From assembly GCF_025566965.1 (NCBI RefSeq), contig NZ_JAOQJL010000002.1, forward strand, positions 121,883 to 185,882: a stretch of DNA of 64,000 nt, written 5' to 3'. Below the pieces are notes generated by a model. The model was not told the origin of the DNA and searched no databases. It saw only the letters and a list, made by a program, of their open reading frames with translations. This document shows, piece by piece, positions 25,479 through 33,756 of the stretch (its first letter is position 1; each line of letters opens with the position of its first letter). The DNA is from Blautia_A ammoniilytica (GTDB lineage Bacteria; Bacillota; Clostridia; Lachnospirales; Lachnospiraceae). Both the position numbers and the translations under genes were made by a program.

Positions 25479-26507
25479 ATGAAAGAGATTTGTACCAAGG
25501 ATGCAGTGGGTAGTGTGTTGTGTCACGATATTACGCAGATCATTAAAGATGAAAAAAAGGGAGTTCTGTTTAAAAAAGGCCATGTGATCCGGGAAGAGGA
25601 TATTCCTCTTCTTCTTTCAGTGGGAAAAGAGCATTTATTTGTCTGGGAGAAAAAAGAAGGGATCCTTCACGAAAATGAGGCTGCAAAGATCCTATATCAG
25701 ATATGTGCAGGAGAGCATATGCACGGAACGGAAGTAAGTGAGGGAAAGATCGAGCTGATCGCAGATATAGACGGAGTGCTGAAGATCCGAAGGGATGCAC
25801 TTCTGGCAGTAAACAGCCAGGGGGAAATGATGATCGCATCAAGACATGGAGATTTTCCTGTGAAGAAAGGCGACAAGATTGCAGGGACCAGGATCATCCC
25901 TCTTGTGATCCAACAGGAAAAGATGGATAAAGCCTGTAAAGCGGCAGGAACAGATCCGATTTTTTCTATTCTTCCTTACAGAACTATGAAAGTAGGGGTT
26001 GTAACTACAGGAAGTGAAGTGAAAAAGGGGTTGATAAAGGATACCTTTACACCGGTGCTGGTAGAAAAATTAAAGGAATACTCCATGGAAGTTATAGGCC
26101 AGACTATGCCAGGAGATGATAAAGCTCAGATCACAGAGGATATCCTTCAGTTCATAAAAAACGGAGCAGATATGGTGCTTTGTAGCGGTGGGATGAGCGT
26201 AGATCCGGATGACCGTACGCCAGGCGGGATCCAAGATACAGGAGCCAGGATCGTAACTTATGGTGCACCTGTGCTTCCTGGAGCTATGCTTCTGATTTCC
26301 TATTATGAGAAAGACGGAAAATGTATTCCTGTGATCGGACTGCCAGGCTGTGTGATGTATGCAAAACGAACGGTTTTTGACCTTGTTCTTCCAAGACTGG
26401 CAGCCGGAGATGAAATCCACGAAGAGGAAGTGGCTGCATATGGCGAGGGCGGACTTTGCCTGAATTGTAAGGTCTGTACTTTTCCGACCTGTGGGTTTGG
26501 CAAATGA
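25479..26507 (+). CDS. MoeA-like molybdopterin-binding domain protein with cysteine-rich tail
   Basis: A 342-residue cytoplasmic protein. Residues about 170-310 form a MoCF/MoeA-like domain (KVGVVTTGSEVKKG, VLCSGGMSVDPDDRTPGG, VIGLPGCVMYAKRT). The N-terminal 165 residues are unlike full MoeA and contain a segment (KGHVIREEDIPLLLSVG) seen in MoeA-related proteins. The last residues, GGLCLNCKVCTFPTCGFGK, place four Cys close together, a possible metal or iron-sulfur site. No molybdenum-cofactor gene is nearby, so a role in cofactor handling is only inference. The ATG at 25479 has AGGAGG upstream; the metallophosphoesterase gene overlaps its stop by 4 bases. Confidence 0.8.
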   Translation: MKEICTKDAVGSVLCHDITQIIKDEKKGVLFKKGHVIREEDIPLLLSVGKEHLFVWEKKEGILHENEAAKILYQICAGEHMHGTEVSEGKIELIADIDGVLKIRRDALLAVNSQGEMMIASRHGDFPVKKGDKIAGTRIIPLVIQQEKMDKACKAAGTDPIFSILPYRTMKVGVVTTGSEVKKGLIKDTFTPVLVEKLKEYSMEVIGQTMPGDDKAQITEDILQFIKNGADMVLCSGGMSVDPDDRTPGGIQDTGARIVTYGAPVLPGAMLLISYYEKDGKCIPVIGLPGCVMYAKRTVFDLVLPRLAAGDEIHEEEVAAYGEGGLCLNCKVCTFPTCGFGK

Positions 26508-27304
26508 TCCGTTTTCGCACACAGGTGTACAAGCTTACATCGTCCAAAATCCCTGAAGGGAAAAAACTGAAAGCAGCTTTTCTTACAGATCTGCATGGCA
26601 GAGAATTCGGTCCGGGAAATCAGGTGCTGTTGGAAGAAATATGCAGGCAGCAGCCGGATCTTGTTTTGTGTGCAGGAGATATGATCGTGCGTACATTACC
26701 CCATTCCATTCCGGTGGCAAGGGCGCTTCTTTTGAAGCTTTCAGAAGATTTCCCGGTTTATATGGCTCTTGGCAATCATGAATGCAGGATGAAGCTTCAG
26801 CCGGAGACTGCCCGGATCTATACGGATTATGAAGAGGAATTGGTAAAAGGCGGCATAAAGATCTTTCACAATGAAAAGAAGGATCTTAAGATAGGGGATA
26901 TCCCGTTGACTATTTACGGACTGGAACTCCCTATGGAGTATTATCATAAGCCGGATTCGCCAACGCTGACCTGTGGACAAATCAAGAATTTACTGGGCTC
27001 AGGTGATCCATCCAGACTGAATATTCTTCTGGCCCACAATCCCAAATACGGAAAAGCTTATTTCTCCTGGAATGCAGATCTGACTCTTTGCGGTCATTAT
27101 CATGGGGGGATTTTACGGCTGTCCAGGCATCGTGGCCTGACCAGTCCTCAGTATCTGCTGTTTCCGCCATTTTGCTGCGGGGATTTTGAAAAAGAAGGAA
27201 AATATATTCTGGTAAGTGCAGGGCTGGGGGAGCATACCATTCCTGTGCGGATCCATAATCCAAGGGAACTTCTGATCATTGAACTGGAAAGCACAGGATC
27301 TTGA
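26504..27304 (+). CDS. Metallophosphoesterase (YkuE/YaeI-like)
   Basis: A 266-residue calcineurin-like phosphoesterase with the metal-binding blocks in order: FLTDLHGREFG, VLCAGDMIV, ALGNHE, ILLAHNPKY and LCGHYHGG. These supply the Asp, Asn and His ligands for two metal ions. Relatives act on phospholipid or nucleotide substrates, but none can be assigned here. Its start ATGA overlaps the stop of the MoeA-like gene, which indicates coupled translation and perhaps a shared process. Confidence 0.88.
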   Translation: MIRFRTQVYKLTSSKIPEGKKLKAAFLTDLHGREFGPGNQVLLEEICRQQPDLVLCAGDMIVRTLPHSIPVARALLLKLSEDFPVYMALGNHECRMKLQPETARIYTDYEEELVKGGIKIFHNEKKDLKIGDIPLTIYGLELPMEYYHKPDSPTLTCGQIKNLLGSGDPSRLNILLAHNPKYGKAYFSWNADLTLCGHYHGGILRLSRHRGLTSPQYLLFPPFCCGDFEKEGKYILVSAGLGEHTIPVRIHNPRELLIIELESTGS

Positions 27305-27330
27305 AACATTTATAATATGCAAAGCCACCC

Positions 27331-27359
27331 TTTACAATCCCATGCAGAACATGTAAAAT
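27331..27359 (+). promoter_or_regulatory. Candidate promoter of scpA-scpB
   Basis: TTTACA (27331-27336), a 17-bp spacer, and TAAAAT (27354-27359), with a start expected near 27366, close to the scpA ribosome site. Confidence 0.65.
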
Positions 27360-27382
27360 GAAACACCGGGAGAACGATACGA

Positions 27383-28171
27383 ATGGCTATATCTGTAAAG
27401 TTAAATGTGTTTGAAGGACCACTAGATCTGCTCCTTCACCTGATCGATAAAAATAAAATAGACATCTATGATATTCCTATCGTGGAGATCACAGATCAGT
27501 ACATGGAATATATCCATGCTATGGAAAAAGAAGATCTGGGTGTTATGAGCGAGTTTATGGTCATGGCAGCCACACTTCTGGATATTAAATGCAGGATGCT
27601 TCTTCCTAAGGAAGTCAATGAAGATGGAGAGGAAGAGGATCCAAGAGCAGAACTAGTGCAGAAGCTTCTTGAATACAAAATGTATAAATATATGTCCTAT
27701 GAACTTCGTGATAAGATGGACGATGCAGAAGGGATTTATTACAAAAAACCTACGGTTCCAAAGGAAGTGCTGCAGTACAGAGAGCCTGTGGATCCGTCTG
27801 CTCTTCTTGAAGGATTGACCTTGGAAAAGCTGAATGAGATCTACAAATCCATCATACGAAAACAGGATGACAGGATCGATCCTATCCGAAGCAAGTTTGG
27901 AACTATTGAGAAGGAAGAAGTAAGTCTTTCCGACAAAATGCTTCAGATGAAGGATTTTGCAAAAAGCCACAGGAAGTTCAGCTTCAGACAGCTATTGGAA
28001 AGGCAGTGTTCCAAAGTTCAAGTGATCGTTACTTTCCTTTCTGTACTGGAGCTTATGAAGATGGGGCATATCCATGTGGTGCAGGAAGAATTATTTGACG
28101 ATATTCAGATCGATGTTGTAACAGATCCTGACACATGGAAGAATTTGACTGAATTTGCGGAGGATGCATAA
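27383..28171 (+). CDS. scpA: Segregation and condensation protein A
   Basis: A 262-residue kleisin that bridges the Smc heads and, with ScpB, forms the bacterial condensin for chromosome segregation. The family N-terminus KLNVFEGPLDLLLHLIDKNKIDIYDIPI is clear, as is the acidic linker EDGEEEDPRAE. The C-terminal winged helix (VIVTFLSVLELMKMGHIHVVQEELFDDI) binds the Smc head. The ribosome site is GGGAGAAC. scpB follows 39 bp downstream. Confidence 0.96.
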   Translation: MAISVKLNVFEGPLDLLLHLIDKNKIDIYDIPIVEITDQYMEYIHAMEKEDLGVMSEFMVMAATLLDIKCRMLLPKEVNEDGEEEDPRAELVQKLLEYKMYKYMSYELRDKMDDAEGIYYKKPTVPKEVLQYREPVDPSALLEGLTLEKLNEIYKSIIRKQDDRIDPIRSKFGTIEKEEVSLSDKMLQMKDFAKSHRKFSFRQLLERQCSKVQVIVTFLSVLELMKMGHIHVVQEELFDDIQIDVVTDPDTWKNLTEFAEDA

Positions 28172-28210
28172 GCAGCTTCCGTATAAATGGAACATAGAAG
28201 AGGTTAGTAA

Positions 28211-28780
28211 GTGGAGATCAAGACAATGGAAGCAGCGATCGAGGCCATACTTTTCACAATGGGAGATTCTGTAGAGTTAACACAGATCGCAAAAGCAGTA
28301 GAGCAGGATAAAGAGACAACAAGAAAGGTGATCCATCATATGATGGACCGATACCAGGAAGAAGACAGGGGGATTCAGATCATTGAACTGGGAGACTCCT
28401 TTCAGATGTGCACCAAAAAAGAATATTACGGGAATTTGATCCGGATCGCCATGCAGCCTAAGAAACCATCCCTTACAGATGTAATGCTGGAAACCCTTTC
28501 CATTATTGCATATAAGCAGCCTATCACAAAGGCAGAGATCGAGAAGATCCGCGGGGTGAAAAGTGACCATGCAGTGAATAAGCTGGTGGAATATTCCCTT
28601 GTAAAGGAACTTGGGCGCCTGGATGCGCCGGGAAGACCGATTTTGTTTGGTACAACAGAAGAATTTTTGCGTACCTTTGGTGTTCAGGGACTGGAAGAAC
28701 TGCCTGCTCTTGACCCTGTAAAGCTGGAAGATTTTAAGGCAGAAGCAGAAGAGGAAGTACAGCTTCGGCTGGATGTGTAA
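28211..28780 (+). CDS. scpB: Segregation and condensation protein B
   Basis: A 189-residue partner of ScpA made of two winged-helix domains (IEAILFTMGDSVELTQIAKAV and TLSIIAYKQPITKAEIEKIRGV). A GTG at 28211 with AGAGG 7 bases upstream gives the listed start. An ATG at 28226 with GGAG before it is nearly as good and would remove five residues. The protein ends in an acidic tail. It is 14 bp from the next gene, so scpA, scpB and the phospholipase-like gene look like one transcript. Confidence 0.94.
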   Translation: MEIKTMEAAIEAILFTMGDSVELTQIAKAVEQDKETTRKVIHHMMDRYQEEDRGIQIIELGDSFQMCTKKEYYGNLIRIAMQPKKPSLTDVMLETLSIIAYKQPITKAEIEKIRGVKSDHAVNKLVEYSLVKELGRLDAPGRPILFGTTEEFLRTFGVQGLEELPALDPVKLEDFKAEAEEEVQLRLDV

Positions 28781-28794
28781 AGGGAGATGAACAA

Positions 28795-29592
28795 ATGCCA
28801 ACCACATATGCACATGATCTGTTTGGAAAAATGGTTTACAGGCAGCTGCCTGCATCTTTGCAGCAGCTGATCCGGGAAAACGGAGAATTATTCAGGATCG
28901 GTGTTCATGGGCCAGATATCCTGTTTTACTTTATGGTTACGCCGAATCCGGTGACAGCGAAAGGTGTTTCCATGCACCGGCAGAAGGCTGCCGGTTTTTT
29001 TGAGGCAGGGATGAAAAAAGTGAGAGAGACAGACAGTCATGCACTGTTTGCATATATGATGGGGTTTGGCTGCCATTATCTTTTGGATTCTGTTTGCCAT
29101 CCCTATGTGAATCAGGTGGATGACTCCGGAGCTTTGCGTCACAGCACCTTGGAAACAGAATTTGACAGATATCTGATGGAAAAAACAGGTAAAAATCCCT
29201 ATGCATATTACCCTTCTTGCGGGGTTGTGCCGGATATCCGCTATGCAAAGGTGATCCATCAGGCGATTCCTCAGGTAAGCAGCAGTAATATTTGCATTTC
29301 CATGAAAATGATGAAATATTTTACAAATCTTATGGTCTGTGATGACGGAGGCATGCGAAGAAAATGGATCGGGCGCATTTTAAGACTGGGCGGAAAGAAT
29401 TTCCAGGAGGATATGTTGGGGCACTTTATGACTCCTGCACCTGTAAAGGAAAGTCAGATACCTGTGAGGCAGCTGGAAGAATACTTCCGTAAGGCTTTGC
29501 TTGCAGCTCCGAAAGATCTGATGGAATTATACAGCCTGGCCCTTATGCCGGGCAGTCTGTCTGAACGATGGGATAAAACATATAACGGTTAA
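28795..29592 (+). CDS. Zinc-dependent phospholipase C family protein
   Basis: A 265-residue protein of the Zn-dependent PLC/S1-P1 nuclease fold. The N-terminal pattern PTTYAHDLFGKMV, then GVHGPDILFYF, H-x3-AAGFFE and GFGCHYLLDSVCHPYVNQ supply the His/Asp ligands expected for the metal site. There is no clear signal peptide, so it is probably cytoplasmic, unlike the secreted toxins of this fold. The substrate is unknown. It sits between scpB and a D,D-carboxypeptidase gene; no functional link is evident. Confidence 0.82.
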   Translation: MPTTYAHDLFGKMVYRQLPASLQQLIRENGELFRIGVHGPDILFYFMVTPNPVTAKGVSMHRQKAAGFFEAGMKKVRETDSHALFAYMMGFGCHYLLDSVCHPYVNQVDDSGALRHSTLETEFDRYLMEKTGKNPYAYYPSCGVVPDIRYAKVIHQAIPQVSSSNICISMKMMKYFTNLMVCDDGGMRRKWIGRILRLGGKNFQEDMLGHFMTPAPVKESQIPVRQLEEYFRKALLAAPKDLMELYSLALMPGSLSERWDKTYNG

Positions 29593-29679
29593 GGTATATT
29601 CAGGACATGCCTGCATATGATTATTATAAAATCAGGTATCTGGATCCGTGTATCCGGATATCAGGCTGCGGGGTGTCAG

Positions 29680-30939
29680 ATGAAAGGAATACTGAAAAAG
29701 ACAGCAGTGTGCTGGTGTCTGCTGCTTCTTGCAACTATTTATATTCCGGCATATGGAAAAAGCCAAGTTACGGAGGTACAGATGATCCCCAATCTGGTGG
29801 ATCTGGTAGAAAACAGTGAGCCAGAAGAGCCGGGGAGTCTCTATTCCCTGTCAGCAGTGCTGATGGATGGAGATTCCGGCAGGATCCTTTATCAGAAGGA
29901 CGGAGAAGTACCAAGACCAAATGCAAGTACAACAAAAGTGCTTACTTGTATTCTGGCTTTGGAAAACGGATCCGGAGATGACTATGTGAGTATTTCAAAA
30001 AATGCCGCTTCCCAGCCGGAGGTGAGGCTGAACCTGCATGAAGGAGAACAGTATTACCTGGAAGACCTTTTATATTCTCTGATGCTGAAAAGCCATAATG
30101 ATACAGCAGTGGCAGTTGCAGAGCATATCGGCGGCAGCGTGGAAGGCTTTGCTGACATGATGAATGCAAAGGCAAAAGAGATCGGATGCAAGGATACTTA
30201 TTTTATTACACCAAATGGTCTGGATGCTTCGGATGCAGGCGGTGTACATCATACCACGGCTGAGGATCTGGCAAGGATCATGAATTATGCTATTTCCAAT
30301 CCGGTATTTCTTAAAATCACCCAGACAAGGGATTATTCTTTTTCAGATTTAAGTGGCAAAAGACATTTTTCCCTGCATAATGCAAATGCATTCCTTGATA
30401 TGGAAGAAGGGGTGCTTTCAGGAAAAACAGGATTTACCGGCAATGCAGGATACTGTTACGTGTGTGCTTGTGAGAACCAGGAAAGGACATTTATCATTGC
30501 CCTTCTTGGATGTGGATGGCCTGGTAATAAAAATTACAAATGGCAGGATGCAAAAAAGCTTCTGAAATACGGGGAAACCTGTTTCAGATATGAAAATTAC
30601 TGGAAAGAGCTTAAGATCCCAAGGATTTCTGTTGAAAATGGAACCACAGGAGGCAGCAGGCCGGGACAAAAGGTATGGATCCAGGGAAAATTAAGGGCAA
30701 AAGAAACAGATAAAAAGAAAAAAGTACTGGTTCGTACCGATGAAAAGGTAAGCTGCAGCCTGAAGCTGGAAAAGGAACTTCAGGCTCCTGTGCAAAAGGG
30801 ACAGAAGATCGGAGAAGTGCGATACATGCTTAGAGATGAACTGCTGTCTGCTTATCCGGTTGTTGCAGATAAGAATGTGGAACGGATCAGTTATTTCTGG
30901 TGTGTGGATCAGGTGTTTCACTTATTTTTTCATAGCTGA
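29680..30939 (+). CDS. D-alanyl-D-alanine carboxypeptidase, second copy
   Basis: A 419-residue exported low-molecular-weight PBP. Motifs are STTK (83-86), SHN (138-140) and KTG (249-251), in the usual order and spacing. A C-terminal PBP5-like domain with a hydrophobic end follows. The start at 29680 gives a compact signal peptide (MKGILKKTAVCWCLLLLATI), although its ribosome site (GCGGGG) is weak. A frame from 29617 would add 21 residues. It is clearly a paralogue of the 22361 protein but with SHN in place of SGN. Two such enzymes 7 kb apart may serve growth and sporulation, which is inference. Confidence 0.87.
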   Translation: MKGILKKTAVCWCLLLLATIYIPAYGKSQVTEVQMIPNLVDLVENSEPEEPGSLYSLSAVLMDGDSGRILYQKDGEVPRPNASTTKVLTCILALENGSGDDYVSISKNAASQPEVRLNLHEGEQYYLEDLLYSLMLKSHNDTAVAVAEHIGGSVEGFADMMNAKAKEIGCKDTYFITPNGLDASDAGGVHHTTAEDLARIMNYAISNPVFLKITQTRDYSFSDLSGKRHFSLHNANAFLDMEEGVLSGKTGFTGNAGYCYVCACENQERTFIIALLGCGWPGNKNYKWQDAKKLLKYGETCFRYENYWKELKIPRISVENGTTGGSRPGQKVWIQGKLRAKETDKKKKVLVRTDEKVSCSLKLEKELQAPVQKGQKIGEVRYMLRDELLSAYPVVADKNVERISYFWCVDQVFHLFFHS

Positions 30940-30973
30940 AACAAAAAAAAGAAAGAAGAAAAAGTATGGAAAG

Positions 30974-31025
30974 GAGCTTTTGCCGAAAGATTCCCGAAAG
31001 GGAACCTTTTGCAAGGCTCTTTTTT
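30974..31025 (+). terminator. Rho-independent terminator after the second carboxypeptidase gene
   Basis: A hairpin with outer pairing GAGC-TTTTGC / GCAAG-GCTC and inner TTCCC-GAAA-GGGAA ends in six T residues. It closes the scpA-to-carboxypeptidase transcript. Confidence 0.85.
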
Positions 31026-31046
31026 GCTGTTTCAGTATAAAAAGAC

Positions 31047-31075
31047 TTGAAAAAAAAGTTGAAAAATTGTACAAT
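31047..31075 (+). promoter_or_regulatory. Promoter of the carboxyltransferase / sodium-pump cluster
   Basis: TTGAAA (31047-31052), a 17-bp spacer, and TACAAT (31070-31075), followed by a leader of about 55 nt before the first gene at 31137. Confidence 0.75.
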
Positions 31076-31136
31076 TACAATCGGCAGATTTTTTGGTTAT
31101 ACTTTTAAATTTTTATAAAACGGAGGGCAAATAAGA

Positions 31137-32573
31137 ATGAGTAATGCAACACAAAGCTTAGCAGGCAAAAGAATTACTTCTTTGCTTGATGCAAACAGTT
31201 TTGTTGAGATCGGCCAAAGTGTGACAGCCAGAAGCACTGATTTCAACTTAGCTGAAAAAAAAGCACCTTCTGACGGAGTTATTACCGGATATGGTGTCAT
31301 TGACGGGAATCTGGTTTATGTATACAGCCAGGATGTATCCGTATTAAACGGTACAGTTGGCGAGATGCATGCCAAGAAGATCACCAGACTTTATGACCTT
31401 GCCATTAAGACCGGCGCACCGGTGATCGGCCTGATCGATTGTGCAGGACTTCGTCTTCAGGAAGCTACCGATGCACTGGAGGCTTTTGGAGAGATCTACT
31501 TCAAGCAGACTCTGGCATCTGGAGTGATTCCCCAGGTTACAGGTATTTTCGGTACCTGCGGTGGAGGTATGGCTGTTGTTCCGGCACTTACTGATTTTAC
31601 TTTTATAGAGAGCAAAAAAGGAAAAATGTTTGTGAATTCCCCAAATGCACTGGAAGGCAATCACATTGACAAATGTGATACATCTGATGCTGCATTCCAG
31701 AGCAGTGAGACAGGACTGATCGACGGAGTTGGCACCGAAGATGAGATCCTTGAGAAGATCCGTGAACTGATTTCCTACCTGCCGTCTAATAATGAGGATT
31801 CTGATGCATATATGGAGTGCACAGATGACCTGAACCGTGTATGTGAGGATATTGCAAACTGCACAGGAGATGCTGCTATTGCACTTTCAAGGATCGCTGA
31901 CAATGAGCAGTTCTTTGAGATCAAACCAGACTTCGGCAAAGATATTGCAGCAGGATTTATCCGTCTGAACGGAGCTACTGTAGGTGCTGTTGCTAACAGA
32001 AGCGAGATCTATGATGCACAGGACAACAAGTCTGAAGAGTTAGACGGAAGCCTTTCTGCAAGAGGCGCAAGAAAAGCAGCAGATTTTGTGAAATTCTGCG
32101 ATGCTTTCCAGATCCCTGTACTTACTCTTACCAATGTAACAGGCTTTAAAGCAGACAAATGCAACGAGAGAACTCTTGCAGCTTCTCTTGGACAGCTGGT
32201 ACATGCTTTTGCAGATGCAACTGTACCGAAGGTTAACGTGATCGTCGGCAAAGCATTCGGAAGCGCTTATACAGTGATGAACAGTAAAGCCCTTGGTGCA
32301 GATATGGTTTATGCATGGGAAGATGCACAGATCGGTATGATGGACGCATCCCTGGCAGCCAAGATCATGTATGCAGGTGCAGATGCAGCTACATTGAATG
32401 AGAAGGCAGCTCAGTACAAAGAACTTCAGTCCAGCGTTGAGTCTGCTGCACAGAGAGGATATGTAGATACCATTATCAGTCCTGCAGACACAAGAAAATA
32501 TGTGATTGGTGCATTTGAGATGCTTTTCACAAAAAGAGAAGCACGTCCGTCCAAGAAACACACAACGGTCTAA
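31137..32573 (+). CDS. mmdA: Acyl-CoA carboxyltransferase (12S / MmdA type)
   Basis: A 478-residue carboxyltransferase of the crotonase-like superfamily with N- and C-terminal halves. Glycine-rich acyl-CoA and biotin site segments are visible: GVIDGNLVYVYSQDVSVLNGTVG, IFGTCGGGMAVVPALTDF, and in the second half NVTGFKAD and GKAFGSAYTVMNSKALGAD. The family moves carboxyl groups between biotin and methylmalonyl-CoA or similar substrates. It is shorter than classical MmdA (about 510). As the first gene of a cluster with sodium-pump subunits and a 5S-type subunit, it could be a methylmalonyl-CoA decarboxylase alpha chain or the 12S part of a transcarboxylase. The exact acyl-CoA cannot be read. Confidence 0.85.
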   Translation: MSNATQSLAGKRITSLLDANSFVEIGQSVTARSTDFNLAEKKAPSDGVITGYGVIDGNLVYVYSQDVSVLNGTVGEMHAKKITRLYDLAIKTGAPVIGLIDCAGLRLQEATDALEAFGEIYFKQTLASGVIPQVTGIFGTCGGGMAVVPALTDFTFIESKKGKMFVNSPNALEGNHIDKCDTSDAAFQSSETGLIDGVGTEDEILEKIRELISYLPSNNEDSDAYMECTDDLNRVCEDIANCTGDAAIALSRIADNEQFFEIKPDFGKDIAAGFIRLNGATVGAVANRSEIYDAQDNKSEELDGSLSARGARKAADFVKFCDAFQIPVLTLTNVTGFKADKCNERTLAASLGQLVHAFADATVPKVNVIVGKAFGSAYTVMNSKALGADMVYAWEDAQIGMMDASLAAKIMYAGADAATLNEKAAQYKELQSSVESAAQRGYVDTIISPADTRKYVIGAFEMLFTKREARPSKKHTTV

Positions 32574-32587
32574 GTGAGGTGGAGCAT

Positions 32588-33322
32588 ATGAAAGGTATTT
32601 TTAAGAAAGTATCCTGCTTCTGCGCTTCGATCTTATGTGCGGCAGCCCTTGTACTGGGTACAGCCGGAGCTGTATGGGCAGATGTGGATGATACGCTAAA
32701 GCAGCAGATGATCACAACTGCAGAAGGCCTGACCCAGACCATTGTCCAGCTGACAGATGATCAGGTAGAGGCTTATTCCAAGTCCAGTGACAGCTTTACT
32801 ACCAGTGCTATGACAGCATGGGCTGGTGCAAAGGATGAGCTTGGAACCATGAAAGAGGATCAGAAGGATGCCGGAGAGACAGACTTCTCTGAGGCAAATG
32901 GTGAGTATACCATTACTGTTCCTGTAGCATTTGAGAAATCAGATGCAAAGTTTGTATACGTATTTAATGAGTCTGGTGCTCCTACATCTGTAAATGTAGA
33001 CATCCAATATTCAATGAGTGATACACTGAAAAGAGCTGCAATGAATACAGTGATGGGTCTTGCCACCGTATTCTGTGTCCTGTTTTTCCTGATGTTTGTG
33101 ATCTGGCTGTTCCGTTTTATTCCCAATGGCAGCAAGAAGAAAACAGAAGCACCGGCACCAAAGGCAGCACCGGCACCAGTAGCAGCACCTGTTGTTGAAG
33201 AAACAGCAGACGATGGTGAACTGGTTGCAGTGATCGCAGCTGCTATTGCTGCTGCAGAAGGCACCAGCACAGACAGTTTTGTTGTACGTTCTATCCGCAA
33301 AGTTAATCGTAAGAAATGGTAA
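32588..33322 (+). CDS. Enlarged OadG/MmdD-type gamma subunit
   Basis: A 244-residue membrane subunit, about three times the usual OadG length. A signal peptide (residues 1-35) is followed by about 110 residues outside the cell (QQMITTAEGLTQTIVQLTDDQ...), one membrane helix (about 158-178), and an Ala/Pro-rich cytoplasmic linker with APAPKAAPAP. The C-terminus ELVAVIAAAIAAAEG...SFVVRSIRKVNRKKW is the conserved OadG tail. The subunit normally anchors the carboxyltransferase to the membrane pump. The ATG at 32588 with AGGTGGAG upstream is preferred to a GTG at 32579. The start is 14 bp after mmdA. Confidence 0.82.
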   Translation: MKGIFKKVSCFCASILCAAALVLGTAGAVWADVDDTLKQQMITTAEGLTQTIVQLTDDQVEAYSKSSDSFTTSAMTAWAGAKDELGTMKEDQKDAGETDFSEANGEYTITVPVAFEKSDAKFVYVFNESGAPTSVNVDIQYSMSDTLKRAAMNTVMGLATVFCVLFFLMFVIWLFRFIPNGSKKKTEAPAPKAAPAPVAAPVVEETADDGELVAVIAAAIAAAEGTSTDSFVVRSIRKVNRKKW

Positions 33323-33341
33323 ATAACAGGAGGATTTCAAA

Positions 33342-33740
33342 ATGAAAAATTATACAATCACAGTTAATGGAACTGCATATGATGTAACCGTAGAAGAGAA
33401 TGGAAGTGCAGCACCGGCAGCAGCTCCAAGAGCAGCAGCACCGGCACCGAAGGCAGCACCGGCACCAAAGGCAGCACCGGCACCAAAGGCAGCACCGGCA
33501 CCGAAAGCAGCAGCTGCTGGTGCAGGTTCCGTAAAGGTAGCAGCACAGGTGCCTGGAAAAGTATTAAAGATCGTTGCATCTGTAGGACAGGCTGTTAAAT
33601 CCGGTGACAGCATTGTAATCGTTGAGTCCATGAAGATGGAGATTCCGGTAGTAGCTCCACAGGACGGAACAGTTGCAAGTATTGATGTGGCAGAAGGTGC
33701 CTCTGTTGAAAATGGAGATACCCTTGCAACATTAAACTAA
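33342..33740 (+). CDS. Biotin carboxyl carrier protein of the decarboxylase
   Basis: A 132-residue biotinyl carrier. The N-terminus (KNYTITVNGTAYDVTVEE) is a typical start of MmdC/OadC-type carriers. A flexible linker of four APAPKA units (residues about 33-56) follows. The biotinyl domain (about 62-132) has the attachment motif ESMKMEIPV with the biotin lysine at residue 98. It shuttles carboxybiotin between the soluble transferase and the membrane pump. A GGAGG site precedes the ATG. Confidence 0.94.
   Translation: MKNYTITVNGTAYDVTVEENGSAAPAAAPRAAAPAPKAAPAPKAAPAPKAAPAPKAAAAGAGSVKVAAQVPGKVLKIVASVGQAVKSGDSIVIVESMKMEIPVVAPQDGTVASIDVAEGASVENGDTLATLN
33438..33509 (+). repeat. Four tandem 18-bp units coding for the APAPKA linker
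   Basis: Units close to GCACCGGCACCAAAGGCA run head to tail inside the biotin carrier gene. The same unit also occurs in the preceding OadG-type gene at 33149-33166, followed by half a copy. Confidence 0.85.
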
Positions 33741-33756
33741 GTCGGGAGGTATTCAG

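Noticed and set aside
28888..29259. Two overlapping minus-strand frames of about 100-120 codons in the phospholipase-like gene
   Set aside because: Both are antisense to a gene with intact metal-ligand motifs and lack ribosome sites.
33438..33509. CRISPR-like short tandem repeats
   Set aside because: There are no spacers and the units are codons of a proline/alanine linker in a biotin carrier.
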